A DNA stretch of 8,492 nucleotides from Acidimicrobiia bacterium (GCA_016462055.1 JAEMTX010000082.1:1-8492), one strand, 5' to 3'; counted from the stretch's first letter, positions 1 to 7,341 are shown. Notes: a model not told the origin generated them from the letters alone. Translations and numbers: made by a program.

Positions 1-1
1 C

Positions 2-1351
2 TTTCGCTTGGCCGATTCTTGGCTTCATGACGTGCTGGTCGATGTTGAGAACGCCGGCATCGAGAAGTACGCCACATCCTCGGTCGGAACGGGAACCAAG
101 GTTTTGCTTGAGTTCGTCAGCGCCAATCCCACAGGACCGCTCCATGCGGGTCACGGACGCGGCGCGGCCTACGGCGATTCTCTTGCTCGCATCCTTGAAC
201 GCTGCGGCTACGACGTCGATCGCGAGAACTATCTCAATGACCGTGGAACGCAGATGCAACTTTTCGTTGCGTCGCTCATTGCGCGTCGCGACGGTACTCC
301 ACTTCCTGAAGGTGGCTATCAAGGGGAGTACATCGTCGATTGGGCTGCGGAATTGCCCGCCGATGCCGATGTCTTTGAATGGGGCGAAGAACGCGCGGTT
401 GCCGATCATCGCTTAACGCTCAGCCGCATGAATGTCGAGTTCGACAATTGGTTTAGCGAAAAGTCAATGGTCGCCTCCGGAGCAATCGATGTGACATTGG
501 CCGACCTACGCGAACGCGGTGTTGTTTACGAAGAAGGAGGCGCAGTTTGGCTGCGTTCGACCGATTACGGCGACGATAAAGACCGCGTGCTCATCAAGAG
601 CGATGGTGAGTTCACCTATCTGCTCCCCGATATCGCCTATCACCGCGACAAGTTTTCGCGCGGGTATGACCTCCTTATCGATGTCTGGGGTGCAGACCAC
701 CATGGGTATGTGCCGCGCATGAAGGCCGCGATGCAATCGCTTGGGCATGACCCAGCAGAACTCGAATGCGCAATCATTCAGTTGGTCAACTTGCTGAAGG
801 GCGGCGAACCGGTTCGTTTCTCGAAGCGAGCGGGCGACATCGTCGAGCTCTCCGAAGTCCTTGACGAGGTCGGAGCCGATTCTGCGCGTCTCACATATCT
901 GCTTCAGTCGATCGATTCCACGCAGACGTTCGACTATGACGTCGTCAAGAGTCGTGCCATGGACAATCCCGTTTATTACGTCCAAATGGCGTACGCCCGG
1001 ATCCAATCAATCTTCCGTGTTGCCGTGGAACGAAGCGTCGCCACTCTGCCGATCGCGCAGGTTGATCTGTCTTTACTGACTCATGAGCGCGAACTTGAAA
1101 TTCTTCGCGTGCTCTCTGAACTTCCTGACACGGTGTCCACTGCCGCCGTTGATCGTGCGCCGCACCGCATAGCAACGTGGGTGCGAGAACTTGCGGGAGC
1201 AGTGCACGGCTTCTACCACGACTGTTATGTAATGGGCGATGGTGTCTCGGGCGAACTCACTCAGGCCCGCTTGCATCTTGTTGAATCCGCATCGGTTGGT
1301 CTCGCAATCGGTCTCGACCTATTGGGCGTTAGCGCGCCGGACCAGATGTGA
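2..1351 (+). CDS. argS: Arginyl-tRNA synthetase, 5'-truncated by the window edge
   Basis: Cytoplasmic class I aminoacyl-tRNA synthetase that charges tRNA-Arg with arginine using ATP. The frame is open to the left edge (FRLADSWLHDVL at the very start), so the TTG at 8 is an internal codon and not the true start. Counting from that TTG, the class I HIGH signature appears as HAGH at residues 46-49 within SANPTGPLHAGHGRG, a typical ArgS context. The KMSKS loop is the degenerate RFSKRAG at about 270-276. A C-terminal anticodon-binding DALR domain begins near NPVYYVQMAYARIQ (about 318-331) and runs to the end. About 449 codons are visible; the family is usually 550-590 residues, so what is missing is mainly the N-terminal tRNA D-loop-binding (Add-1) domain. 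The TGA stop is seven bases before lysA and belongs to that gene's Shine-Dalgarno sequence. The assignment is secure. Confidence 0.97.
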   Translation, partial: FRLADSWLHDVLVDVENAGIEKYATSSVGTGTKVLLEFVSANPTGPLHAGHGRGAAYGDSLARILERCGYDVDRENYLNDRGTQMQLFVASLIARRDGTPLPEGGYQGEYIVDWAAELPADADVFEWGEERAVADHRLTLSRMNVEFDNWFSEKSMVASGAIDVTLADLRERGVVYEEGGAVWLRSTDYGDDKDRVLIKSDGEFTYLLPDIAYHRDKFSRGYDLLIDVWGADHHGYVPRMKAAMQSLGHDPAELECAIIQLVNLLKGGEPVRFSKRAGDIVELSEVLDEVGADSARLTYLLQSIDSTQTFDYDVVKSRAMDNPVYYVQMAYARIQSIFRVAVERSVATLPIAQVDLSLLTHERELEILRVLSELPDTVSTAAVDRAPHRIATWVRELAGAVHGFYHDCYVMGDGVSGELTQARLHLVESASVGLAIGLDLLGVSAPDQM

Positions 1352-1358
1352 GGCACTG
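1349..1358 (+). promoter_or_regulatory. Ribosome binding site of lysA, overlapping the argS stop
   Basis: TGAGG at 1349-1353 contains the argS stop codon and a GAGG Shine-Dalgarno core. Five bases then separate it from the lysA ATG at 1359. This fixes the lysA start, although the same frame is open further upstream inside argS, and suggests termination-reinitiation coupling. Confidence 0.65.
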
Positions 1359-2630
1359 ATGAACTCGCTTCCACTTTCACTATTGCCCGACACCGCCACG
1401 ATTGGCGACAAGGGTCAGCTCATCATCGGTGGTTGCGACACGTTGGAACTGGCCGAACAATTCGGCACGCCGTTGTTTGTCTACGACGAAGCGCATCTTC
1501 GAGCTCGTTGCCGTGAAGCGGTCGCGGCGTTCGGGGTTGGGGTCAACTTCGCAACCAAGGCGTTTCTGTGCACGGCGATGGCACGACTTGCCGCTGAGGA
1601 AGGCTGCAACCTCGACGTCTCGACTGGCGGGGAATATCACGTGGCTCGCGCGGCCGGCGTACCGGCCGACCGCTTAGTTCTGCACGGCAATAACAAGAGC
1701 ACCGCAGAACTTCGAACCGCGATGTCTGAAGGTATCGGGCGGATCATCATCGACTCGTTCGATGAGATCGACCGCATCGAAGTACTTGTGGCCGAGGGGC
1801 TTCCTGTGCCTCGAGCGCTGATCCGGGTTACTCCCGGGGTTGAAGCCCATACACATGAATTTGTTCGCACCGGCCAAGACGATTCGAAGTTCGGTTTTGG
1901 CTTGGCCAGCGGCCAAGCCGATGCTGCGGTACTTCGCGCAGCCGCTTCCCCAGCGATCGACCTCGTCGGCCTTCATGCTCACATCGGTTCGCAGGTGTTC
2001 GACGCCGAGTTCTTCGAGATGGCGATCGAAGTCATGGCGCCATTTCTTCAGAAGCACCAATTGCCCGAGTTCTCTGTGGGCGGGGGATTGGGCGTCGCCT
2101 ATGTCGCCGGGGAGGAAGCTGCATCCATCACTGAATGGGGCGAGGTTGTGCGGGCAGCTTGTGCGGCCGCTGGCATCACTGCACATGTCACCGCCGAACC
2201 TGGCCGAGCGCTCGTTGCCCAAGCTGCGATCACGCTGTATTCGGTGGGCACCATCAAAGAGATCCCGGATATCCGTACCTATGTATCGGTCGACGGAGGC
2301 ATGAGCGATAACCCTCGCCCAGTGCTCTACGGAAGTGGCTACGAGGCGTTTCTGCCGCGTGAAGTGGCAGCCGATCGAGATCGTGTCGTGACGGTTGTCG
2401 GAAAGCACTGTGAATCGGGCGACATCCTGGTGCGCGACGCGCTCGTTCCTGCTGATCTCGCCGTCGGTGACATTCTCGCCACACCGGTTACGGGTGCCTA
2501 TGGGCATTCGATGGGGTCGAACTACAACAAGGTCACGCGTCCTGCGGTTGTCTTCGTTGCTGATGGCAAAGCTCGTCTCGTCGTTCGACGTGAAACCCTC
2601 GACGATCTGCTTCTCCTCGAGGTCGACTGA
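1359..2630 (+). CDS. lysA: Diaminopimelate decarboxylase
   Basis: PLP-dependent fold-type III decarboxylase that converts meso-diaminopimelate to L-lysine and CO2, the last step of lysine synthesis in the cytoplasm. The 423-residue length is normal for LysA. The frame extends upstream to 1239 inside argS, but the ATG at 1359 has a GAGG five bases before it and gives the expected N-terminus. Visible motifs in order: the PLP-binding lysine K67 in NFATKAF; DVSTGGEYH (86-94); HAHIGSQ (206-212); the phosphate-binding glycine loop GGGLGVAY (241-248); EPGR (280-283); DGGMSDNPRP (312-321); the substrate-binding active-site cysteine C351 in KHCESGD, contributed across the dimer; and GAYGHSM (379-385) near the C-terminus. 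The cysteine followed by E-S-G-D favours LysA over ornithine or arginine decarboxylases of the same fold. It is probably co-transcribed with argS and the following membrane-protein gene. Confidence 0.97.
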   Translation: MNSLPLSLLPDTATIGDKGQLIIGGCDTLELAEQFGTPLFVYDEAHLRARCREAVAAFGVGVNFATKAFLCTAMARLAAEEGCNLDVSTGGEYHVARAAGVPADRLVLHGNNKSTAELRTAMSEGIGRIIIDSFDEIDRIEVLVAEGLPVPRALIRVTPGVEAHTHEFVRTGQDDSKFGFGLASGQADAAVLRAAASPAIDLVGLHAHIGSQVFDAEFFEMAIEVMAPFLQKHQLPEFSVGGGLGVAYVAGEEAASITEWGEVVRAACAAAGITAHVTAEPGRALVAQAAITLYSVGTIKEIPDIRTYVSVDGGMSDNPRPVLYGSGYEAFLPREVAADRDRVVTVVGKHCESGDILVRDALVPADLAVGDILATPVTGAYGHSMGSNYNKVTRPAVVFVADGKARLVVRRETLDDLLLLEVD

Positions 2631-2637
2631 GGCCGCA
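2628..2637 (+). promoter_or_regulatory. Ribosome binding site of the TauE/SafE gene, overlapping the lysA stop
   Basis: TGAGG at 2628-2632 contains the lysA stop and a GAGG core, five bases before the TTG at 2638. It is the same arrangement as at the argS/lysA junction and is the main reason for choosing the TTG start over an in-frame ATG inside lysA. Confidence 0.6.
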
Positions 2638-3369
2638 TTGTCGACTTCAGAGTTCGTCCTTATCGGTTTTGCGGTGCTCTTTTCATCGTTGATTCAGACC
2701 GTTACTGGATTCGGGTTCGCGCTTCTGGCTGTTCCGCTCATGTCGATGGCGGTTCCCACCGAAACTGCAGTAGTTATCGCCGCGACACTAGGAACGTTCG
2801 CAAGTGGTGGTCAGGCTTGGACTGAGCGCCATCACGGTGACCGTTCGACGATGAAGCGGCTCACTCTTGCCGCATTTATCGGTGCACCATTTGGGCTGGT
2901 GATTCTCAACGTCGCATCGTCTCAACAACTTAAGATTGGTTTGGTCGTCGTCATTGTCGTTTTTTTGATCGTGAACCTTCGTGGATTCAGACTCGAGCAG
3001 GCCAGTACGCCTATCGATCTAGCTGCTGGGTTTGTGGCCGGCGTGCTGAGTACGTCCTTGTCGACGAACGGACCTCCACTCGTGATGGCCCTGCACGCTC
3101 GGCACTTCTCTCCCCAGGGTTTTCGCGCCACGATCTCGTCGGTGTTTGTTGCCATCGGTCTGCTGTCGCTTGTCCTCTTCGCTGTCACTGGCTATTTCAC
3201 GACCGATGTTGCCTGGTCGCTTTTGGTCGCAGGCCCAACTCTGGCACTGGGGTTCTTCCTTGGTCACCGGATTCGGGGTCATATCAATCCGGTGCGGTTC
3301 CGCTCTCTTGTGACCTTGTTGCTCGCTGCCACCGCCGTCGTCACCATTGTGAGCGTGATCGCGGGCTGA
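2638..3369 (+). CDS. TauE/SafE-family membrane permease, substrate unknown
   Basis: Integral inner-membrane protein of the TauE/SafE (DUF81) family, whose characterised members move sulfite, sulfoacetate, taurine-derived sulfonates or related anions. From the TTG at 2638 the protein has 243 residues, about the family norm. Family hallmarks are QTVTGFGFALLAVPL in the first hairpin (about 20-34) and the second-half repeat STSLSTNGPPLVMAL (about 135-149), reflecting the two-repeat architecture. Hydrophobic stretches suggest about eight membrane segments near residues 5-36 (a re-entrant pair), 42-58, 74-92, 95-114, 128-150, 163-184, 192-210 and 222-242. The frame is open back into lysA with an in-frame ATG there, but that would add a hydrophilic tail encoded by another gene. 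It is not part of the usual argS-lysA-hom block, so its position behind lysA is notable. Whether it exports a lysine-pathway compound or a sulfur anion cannot be told from sequence. Confidence 0.88.
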   Translation: MSTSEFVLIGFAVLFSSLIQTVTGFGFALLAVPLMSMAVPTETAVVIAATLGTFASGGQAWTERHHGDRSTMKRLTLAAFIGAPFGLVILNVASSQQLKIGLVVVIVVFLIVNLRGFRLEQASTPIDLAAGFVAGVLSTSLSTNGPPLVMALHARHFSPQGFRATISSVFVAIGLLSLVLFAVTGYFTTDVAWSLLVAGPTLALGFFLGHRIRGHINPVRFRSLVTLLLAATAVVTIVSVIAG

Positions 3370-3389
3370 TCCGAAACTCCGTCCAAGTC

Positions 3390-3406
3390 CACCGGCGGGC
3401 ACCGGT
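3390..3406 (+). repeat. CACCGG direct and inverted repeat before hom
   Basis: CACCGG occurs at 3390-3395 and again at 3400-3405, exactly ten bases apart (about one helical turn). Because CCGG is self-complementary, ACCGG (3391-3395) and CCGGT (3402-3406) also form a perfect five-base inverted repeat around CGGGCA. It directly abuts the -10-like element of hom. It could be an operator, but a weak terminator stem for the upstream gene or chance are possible; no T-run follows. Confidence 0.4.
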
Positions 3407-3418
3407 AGCCTCTTAGCC
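3406..3418 (+). promoter_or_regulatory. Candidate leaderless promoter (-10 element) of hom
   Basis: TAGCCT at 3406-3411 fits the TAnnnT pattern of a sigma-70-type -10 element and ends seven bases before the GTG start of hom, so transcription could begin at the start codon itself. No Shine-Dalgarno sequence is visible upstream of that GTG, consistent with leaderless initiation, which is common in actinobacteria. No convincing -35 element is seen at the expected distance. Confidence 0.5.
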
Positions 3419-4741
3419 GTGGATGAATCAGTTGTGCGTATCGGAGTTCTTGGTTGTGGAACGGTCGGAACGTCACTTCTCGCGCTCCTTGAGCGTCAGA
3501 GCGCAACGATTATCTCTCGTACCGGTCTGTCCCTCGAGGTTTCTCGCATTGCGGTGCGGGATCTTTCACAAAAGCGATCAGCAGTTGTTGGGGCCGACGC
3601 GTTCACCGACGACGCGCTTTCTGTGGTTTCTGATCCATCAATCGACATCATCGTTGAAGTGATGGGTGGGATTGAACCCGCTCGCGGCTTGGTTCTCGCT
3701 GCGCTCGCTGCAGGGAAACCTGTCGTCACTGCCAACAAAGCACTTCTTGCCGCCCACGGTTCTGAATTATTTGCTGCAGCCGAATCGGCGGGCGTCGACA
3801 TTCTCTTCGAGGCCTCCGTGGCTGGAGGCATTCCGTTCATTCGTCCCCTGCGCGAATCGTTGCTCGCAGAGCCGGTAGTGCGTGTGATGGGCATCATGAA
3901 CGGAACGACCAATTACATCCTTACGCGCATGAGCGAAGCGGGGGCCGACTACTCCGAAGCTCTCGCCGAAGCGCAGTCGCTCGGTTACGCCGAAGCCGAT
4001 CCAACGGCCGATGTCGAAGGACACGACGCTGCTGCGAAGATCGCGATTGTGGCGTCAATCGCTTTTGGCGCGGAAGTGACAAGTTCCGATGTTCATTGTG
4101 AAGGAATCTCCAGTGTTTCGGCTGATGACATTTCCTTCGCCCAACGTCATGGCTACGCCATCAAGTTGCTCGCTATCGCCGAACGGTTTTCACTTCCGGG
4201 CGGTGATGAACTGTCGGCGCGCGTTCATCCCTGCCGTATTCCCAACGCTCATCCGCTTGCTGCGGTCCGCGAAAGTTTCAACGCGGTCTTTGTGCAAGGA
4301 GATGCCGTTGGCGACCTCATGTTATATGGGCGTGGAGCTGGCGGCGACCCGACCGCATCTGCGGTCCTTGGCGACCTCGTCGATGCTGCGGTGAACCTAC
4401 AAAGTGGTGCGCACGCGTCACTTGGCACGTTTGTTCCGATGCCATTTCGTTTGAACGACGAACTCGACGCAGCTTGGTACCTCAGTCTTCGTGTAGATGA
4501 CCGCCCAGGCGTTCTTGCCGCGATCGCTGGCGTGTTCGGGTCACATGGGGTTTCGATCGATTCGATGGAACAACATTCGTTATCAGGCCCCGAGACGGCC
4601 GCTGACGAAGCCCGCATCGATCTCATCATCCATCCCGCTCTCGAACGAGATGTACGAGCAACGCTTGTGTCGCTTAGTGAACTTGAGTCAGTTCGAAGTC
4701 TGGGGTCCACGATCCGCGTACTGATTGACGCAGGCACCTAA
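3419..4741 (+). CDS. hom: Homoserine dehydrogenase with ACT domain
   Basis: Reduces L-aspartate-4-semialdehyde to L-homoserine with NAD(P)H, the branch point to threonine and methionine. The 440 residues match the monofunctional long form. N-terminal Rossmann domain with GVLGCGTVG (9-17); PVVTANKALLA (101-111), containing the conserved lysine K107; FEASVAGGIPFIRPLRE (130-146); NGTTNYIL (161-168); and the signature GYAEADPTADVEGHDAAAK (189-207), in which D203 and K207 correspond to catalytic residues of the family. A C-terminal ACT domain (about 353-436; WYLSLRVDDRPGVLAAIAG at its start) is the usual site of feedback control by threonine. The GTG at 3419 is preferred; an in-frame GTG at 3434 would still retain the dinucleotide-binding loop. 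There is no fused aspartate kinase. The stop overlaps the thrC start by one base, so the two are co-translated. Confidence 0.96.
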   Translation: MDESVVRIGVLGCGTVGTSLLALLERQSATIISRTGLSLEVSRIAVRDLSQKRSAVVGADAFTDDALSVVSDPSIDIIVEVMGGIEPARGLVLAALAAGKPVVTANKALLAAHGSELFAAAESAGVDILFEASVAGGIPFIRPLRESLLAEPVVRVMGIMNGTTNYILTRMSEAGADYSEALAEAQSLGYAEADPTADVEGHDAAAKIAIVASIAFGAEVTSSDVHCEGISSVSADDISFAQRHGYAIKLLAIAERFSLPGGDELSARVHPCRIPNAHPLAAVRESFNAVFVQGDAVGDLMLYGRGAGGDPTASAVLGDLVDAAVNLQSGAHASLGTFVPMPFRLNDELDAAWYLSLRVDDRPGVLAAIAGVFGSHGVSIDSMEQHSLSGPETAADEARIDLIIHPALERDVRATLVSLSELESVRSLGSTIRVLIDAGT

Positions 4742-6150
4742 TGGCGCCTCTCACCTACGTAAGCACACGTGGAGCAGCTCCGGAACTTGGATTCTCCGAT
4801 GTTCTGCTTGCCGGTCTAGCGATCGATGGCGGCCTTTATGTCCCATCGGAGTGGCCGTCGCTAACGGTTGGTTCCCTCGATCGATTCGCATCGATGTCGT
4901 ACGCCGAAATTGCCGTCGAAGTCATGTGGCCGTTTGTCGAAGGCTCCTTTGATCGCGACACATTCGAAGCAATCGTTTCAGACGCGTATGCGATATTCGG
5001 CGCTGAAGAGGTGGTGCCTCTCGTCGACCTTGGCGACAACTTCTGGCTCGCTGAGCTTTTTCACGGTCCAACGCTTGCGTTCAAAGACATCGCGCTTCAG
5101 CTTGTCGGCCGGCTTTTCGACGACGAACTCACCCGCCGGGGCGAAAAAGTCACGATTGTCGGTGCCACCTCGGGCGACACCGGTTCCGCGGCCATCGAAG
5201 CATTGCGCGATCGCCCCACTGCCGAGGTGTTCATCCTTCACCCTGCTGGGCGTGTCTCTGATGTGCAGCGTCGCCAGATGACAACAGTTCTTGCGCCGAA
5301 TGTGCACAACATCGCCGTCGAGGGGACGTTCGATGATTGTCAAGACATGGTCAAGGCGCTCTTCGCCGATAAGAATTTTAGAGAATCGCGCAATCTTTCC
5401 GCGGTGAACTCCATTAACTGGGCGCGAGTCATGGCTCAGATGGTTTATTACGTCACCAGCACGGTTCGCCTTGGTGGCGGCGCGGGTCGGCCAGTTGCGT
5501 TCTCAGTGCCAACAGGAAACTTCGGAAACGTTTTCGCCGGTTATGGCGCGCAGCGGATGAGAACTCCAATTTCCCAGTTCATCGTCGCGTCGAACCGCAA
5601 CGACATCCTCACGCAGTTCCTCACTACGGGAACGATGACAATCGGCGAAGTGCAACCAACCCTCAGCCCGAGTATGGATATCCAGGTGTCGTCCAACCTT
5701 GAGCGCCTGCTCTTTGAGATTCATGGTCGCGATGGTGCGGCAATTGCCGAACTCATGGATCGATTTCGTTCCGAGGGCACCGTGTCAGTCGACTCTGGTC
5801 GGCTCGATCTCTTGTCCGAGCATTGGGCCGCATCCCGGATCGACGATGCCAAGACGGCGGCAACGATCTCGGGGCTTTATGAGCAGACAGGGATGCTCAT
5901 CGATCCTCATACCGCCGTCGGCCTCGCTGCCGCCAAAGCGGCCCGAACCGATGCATCGGTACCGATGGTGGTGCTTGCGACCGCTCATCCCGCGAAGTTC
6001 CCCGATGCCGTCGAGGCTGCGACTGGAGTTCGGCCACCCCTGCCTGAACACCTCTCCGACCTGTTCGATCGGCCCGAGAAATTCGATGTCTACCCCAATG
6101 ATTTCGAGACGGTACGCGGCGCCATCGAGGCAACGCTCGATCGCGGCTGA
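4741..6150 (+). CDS. thrC: Threonine synthase, long (E. coli/yeast-like) form
   Basis: PLP enzyme that converts O-phospho-L-homoserine to L-threonine and phosphate. The ATG at 4741 shares its A with the TAA stop of hom (TAATG), a standard coupling arrangement. At 469 residues it is the long form with the extra N-terminal domain that opens with YVSTRG (6-11) and GLAIDGGLYVP (25-35), as in E. coli and yeast. The well-known actinobacterial ThrC is about 360 residues and lacks this start. Further motifs: FHGPTLAFKDIALQ (107-120) with the PLP Schiff-base lysine K115; GATSGDTGSAA (141-151); SINWARVMAQ (224-233); and the phosphate-binding VPTGNFGN (256-263). The protein appears intact. Its substrate must come from a homoserine kinase; the next gene, an ApgM-like protein, is the only candidate in this locus. 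Confidence 0.96.
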   Translation: MAPLTYVSTRGAAPELGFSDVLLAGLAIDGGLYVPSEWPSLTVGSLDRFASMSYAEIAVEVMWPFVEGSFDRDTFEAIVSDAYAIFGAEEVVPLVDLGDNFWLAELFHGPTLAFKDIALQLVGRLFDDELTRRGEKVTIVGATSGDTGSAAIEALRDRPTAEVFILHPAGRVSDVQRRQMTTVLAPNVHNIAVEGTFDDCQDMVKALFADKNFRESRNLSAVNSINWARVMAQMVYYVTSTVRLGGGAGRPVAFSVPTGNFGNVFAGYGAQRMRTPISQFIVASNRNDILTQFLTTGTMTIGEVQPTLSPSMDIQVSSNLERLLFEIHGRDGAAIAELMDRFRSEGTVSVDSGRLDLLSEHWAASRIDDAKTAATISGLYEQTGMLIDPHTAVGLAAAKAARTDASVPMVVLATAHPAKFPDAVEAATGVRPPLPEHLSDLFDRPEKFDVYPNDFETVRGAIEATLDRG

Positions 6151-6180
6151 CCCGATCTACCCACTTGCGCCAGATTCGGG

Positions 6181-6195
6181 CAGAATGACGGTCCG
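6181..6195 (+). promoter_or_regulatory. Possible -10 element before the ApgM-like gene
   Basis: CAGAAT at 6181-6186 resembles a -10 hexamer and ends nine bases before the ATG at 6196, which has no Shine-Dalgarno sequence. This would give a leaderless or nearly leaderless mRNA separate from hom-thrC. The spacing is slightly long and no -35 element is evident, so read-through from thrC across the 45-base gap is equally possible. Confidence 0.3.
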
Positions 6196-7341
6196 ATGAA
6201 ATACGTGGTTTGTGTCCCCGATGGTTGCGCCGACGAGCCGCTCGCTGAGCTCGACGGACGAACCCCACTCCAAGCAGCGCGCATGCCCGTGCTCGATGCC
6301 ATTGCGTCGCGTTCACTGGTTGGTCGCGCTGCGGTTATTCCTACTGGGCTTCCACCGGGATCAGACGTCGGAAACATGTCGATCTTCGGATACGACCCAG
6401 TGAAGTACCACACGGGTCGTGCACCGATTGAGGCAGCGGCACTCGGTCTCAAACTTCGACCCGATCAGGTCGCTTATCGCTGCAACCTTGCAACGATTGG
6501 TGACGACGGCACAATGATCGACTTCGCCGGTGGGCATCCGTCTACCGAGCGCGCCGCCGGGGCAATCGAAGCGATGCACAATGCGTTTGCCGACGAGGGC
6601 ATTGAGTTTCACCGCGGTGTGCAATATCGCCACATCATGGTTACGCCCGCCGACTGGGCAGAAGCGGAATGTGCACCGCCTCACGACCTCACCGGCAAGC
6701 CACTCATTTGGCCAACCGGACCAGCGGCATCGAAACTTCAACGAGTCATGGACGCGTCGCGCGAAATTCTCGCCGATTTCGACATTGACGCAAACACGGT
6801 TTGGCTATGGGGCCAGGGTTTCCAGCCGCAAATGCCATCGTTCGAAAGTCAGTACGGGGTGAAGGCCGGATTAGTCACCGCAGTCGATTTAGTTCGCGGT
6901 CTCGGCGTTCTCACCGACATTGAAGTTGTCGAACTTGAATCTGCCACTGGTTGGTATGACACCGATTACGAAGGAAAACGCGATTGCGCGATCGACGGTC
7001 TTGACAATGGACTCGATCTTTTCATCGTGCATGTCGAGGCCACTGACGAGGCTGGTCACGCAGGAAATGTGGAAGAAAAAGTCCGAGCGTTAGAGAACTG
7101 GGATTCACGGATTCTTGCCGGGCTCGTGGAATCGCTCGATGCCAGCGGTCCGTGGCGAATGCTTATGCTCCCTGACCACGCCACTCCGCTGGCGCTTCGC
7201 ACACATACGACTGATGCGGTTCCGTATTTGCTCTTCGACTCAACTGTCGATGGCCCGGGCGGCGAGTACACCGAAGCCGGCGTTGCCGGTCTGCCGATCG
7301 TCCCTGGCCATGAACTCATGGGGCGCTTGGTCGCTGGTTGA
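6196..7341 (+). CDS. ApgM-type phosphotransferase, probable homoserine kinase
   Basis: A 381-residue member of the alkaline phosphatase superfamily, closest in motif to archaeal-type cofactor-independent phosphoglycerate mutases (ApgM, COG3635). Metal and catalytic residues are recognisable: D9 in CVPDGCADEP; the presumed nucleophile S56 in PPGSDVGNMSIFGYDP; HTGRAPIEA (72-80); the D-x3-H metal pair D284/H288 in VEATDEAGHAG; PDHATP with D327/H328; and H337 in RTHTTDAVPY. A bacterial subgroup of this family is described, as I recall, by TIGR02535 as a proposed homoserine kinase because it sits beside thr genes in genomes lacking ThrB. Here it lies directly after hom-thrC and before rho, exactly where thrB lies in M. 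tuberculosis, and no GHMP kinase is present. The inferred role is therefore phosphorylation of homoserine to O-phosphohomoserine. True phosphoglycerate mutase activity remains the alternative. The family is sure; the substrate is inferred. Confidence 0.82.
   Translation: MKYVVCVPDGCADEPLAELDGRTPLQAARMPVLDAIASRSLVGRAAVIPTGLPPGSDVGNMSIFGYDPVKYHTGRAPIEAAALGLKLRPDQVAYRCNLATIGDDGTMIDFAGGHPSTERAAGAIEAMHNAFADEGIEFHRGVQYRHIMVTPADWAEAECAPPHDLTGKPLIWPTGPAASKLQRVMDASREILADFDIDANTVWLWGQGFQPQMPSFESQYGVKAGLVTAVDLVRGLGVLTDIEVVELESATGWYDTDYEGKRDCAIDGLDNGLDLFIVHVEATDEAGHAGNVEEKVRALENWDSRILAGLVESLDASGPWRMLMLPDHATPLALRTHTTDAVPYLLFDSTVDGPGGEYTEAGVAGLPIVPGHELMGRLVAG

Noticed and set aside
1239..1358. An upstream extension of lysA inside argS (40 extra residues)
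   Set aside because: The extension is a shifted-frame reading of the argS C-terminus; the ATG at 1359 has a well-spaced GAGG and gives a normal LysA N-terminus.
1674..2507. A 277-codon open frame on the - strand inside lysA
   Set aside because: It lies wholly within a well-supported LysA, has no recognisable domain and a composition typical of an antisense shadow of a GC-biased gene.
2395..2637. An upstream extension of the TauE/SafE frame into lysA
   Set aside because: The added residues are hydrophilic and are a shifted-frame reading of lysA; the TTG at 2638 has a GAGG five bases before it and starts at the first membrane segment.
2960..2966. A run of seven T in the TauE/SafE gene, considered as a slippage or phase-variation tract
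   Set aside because: It is short, encodes a normal hydrophobic Val-Phe-Leu stretch in a membrane segment, and the frame is intact; nothing else suggests phase variation.
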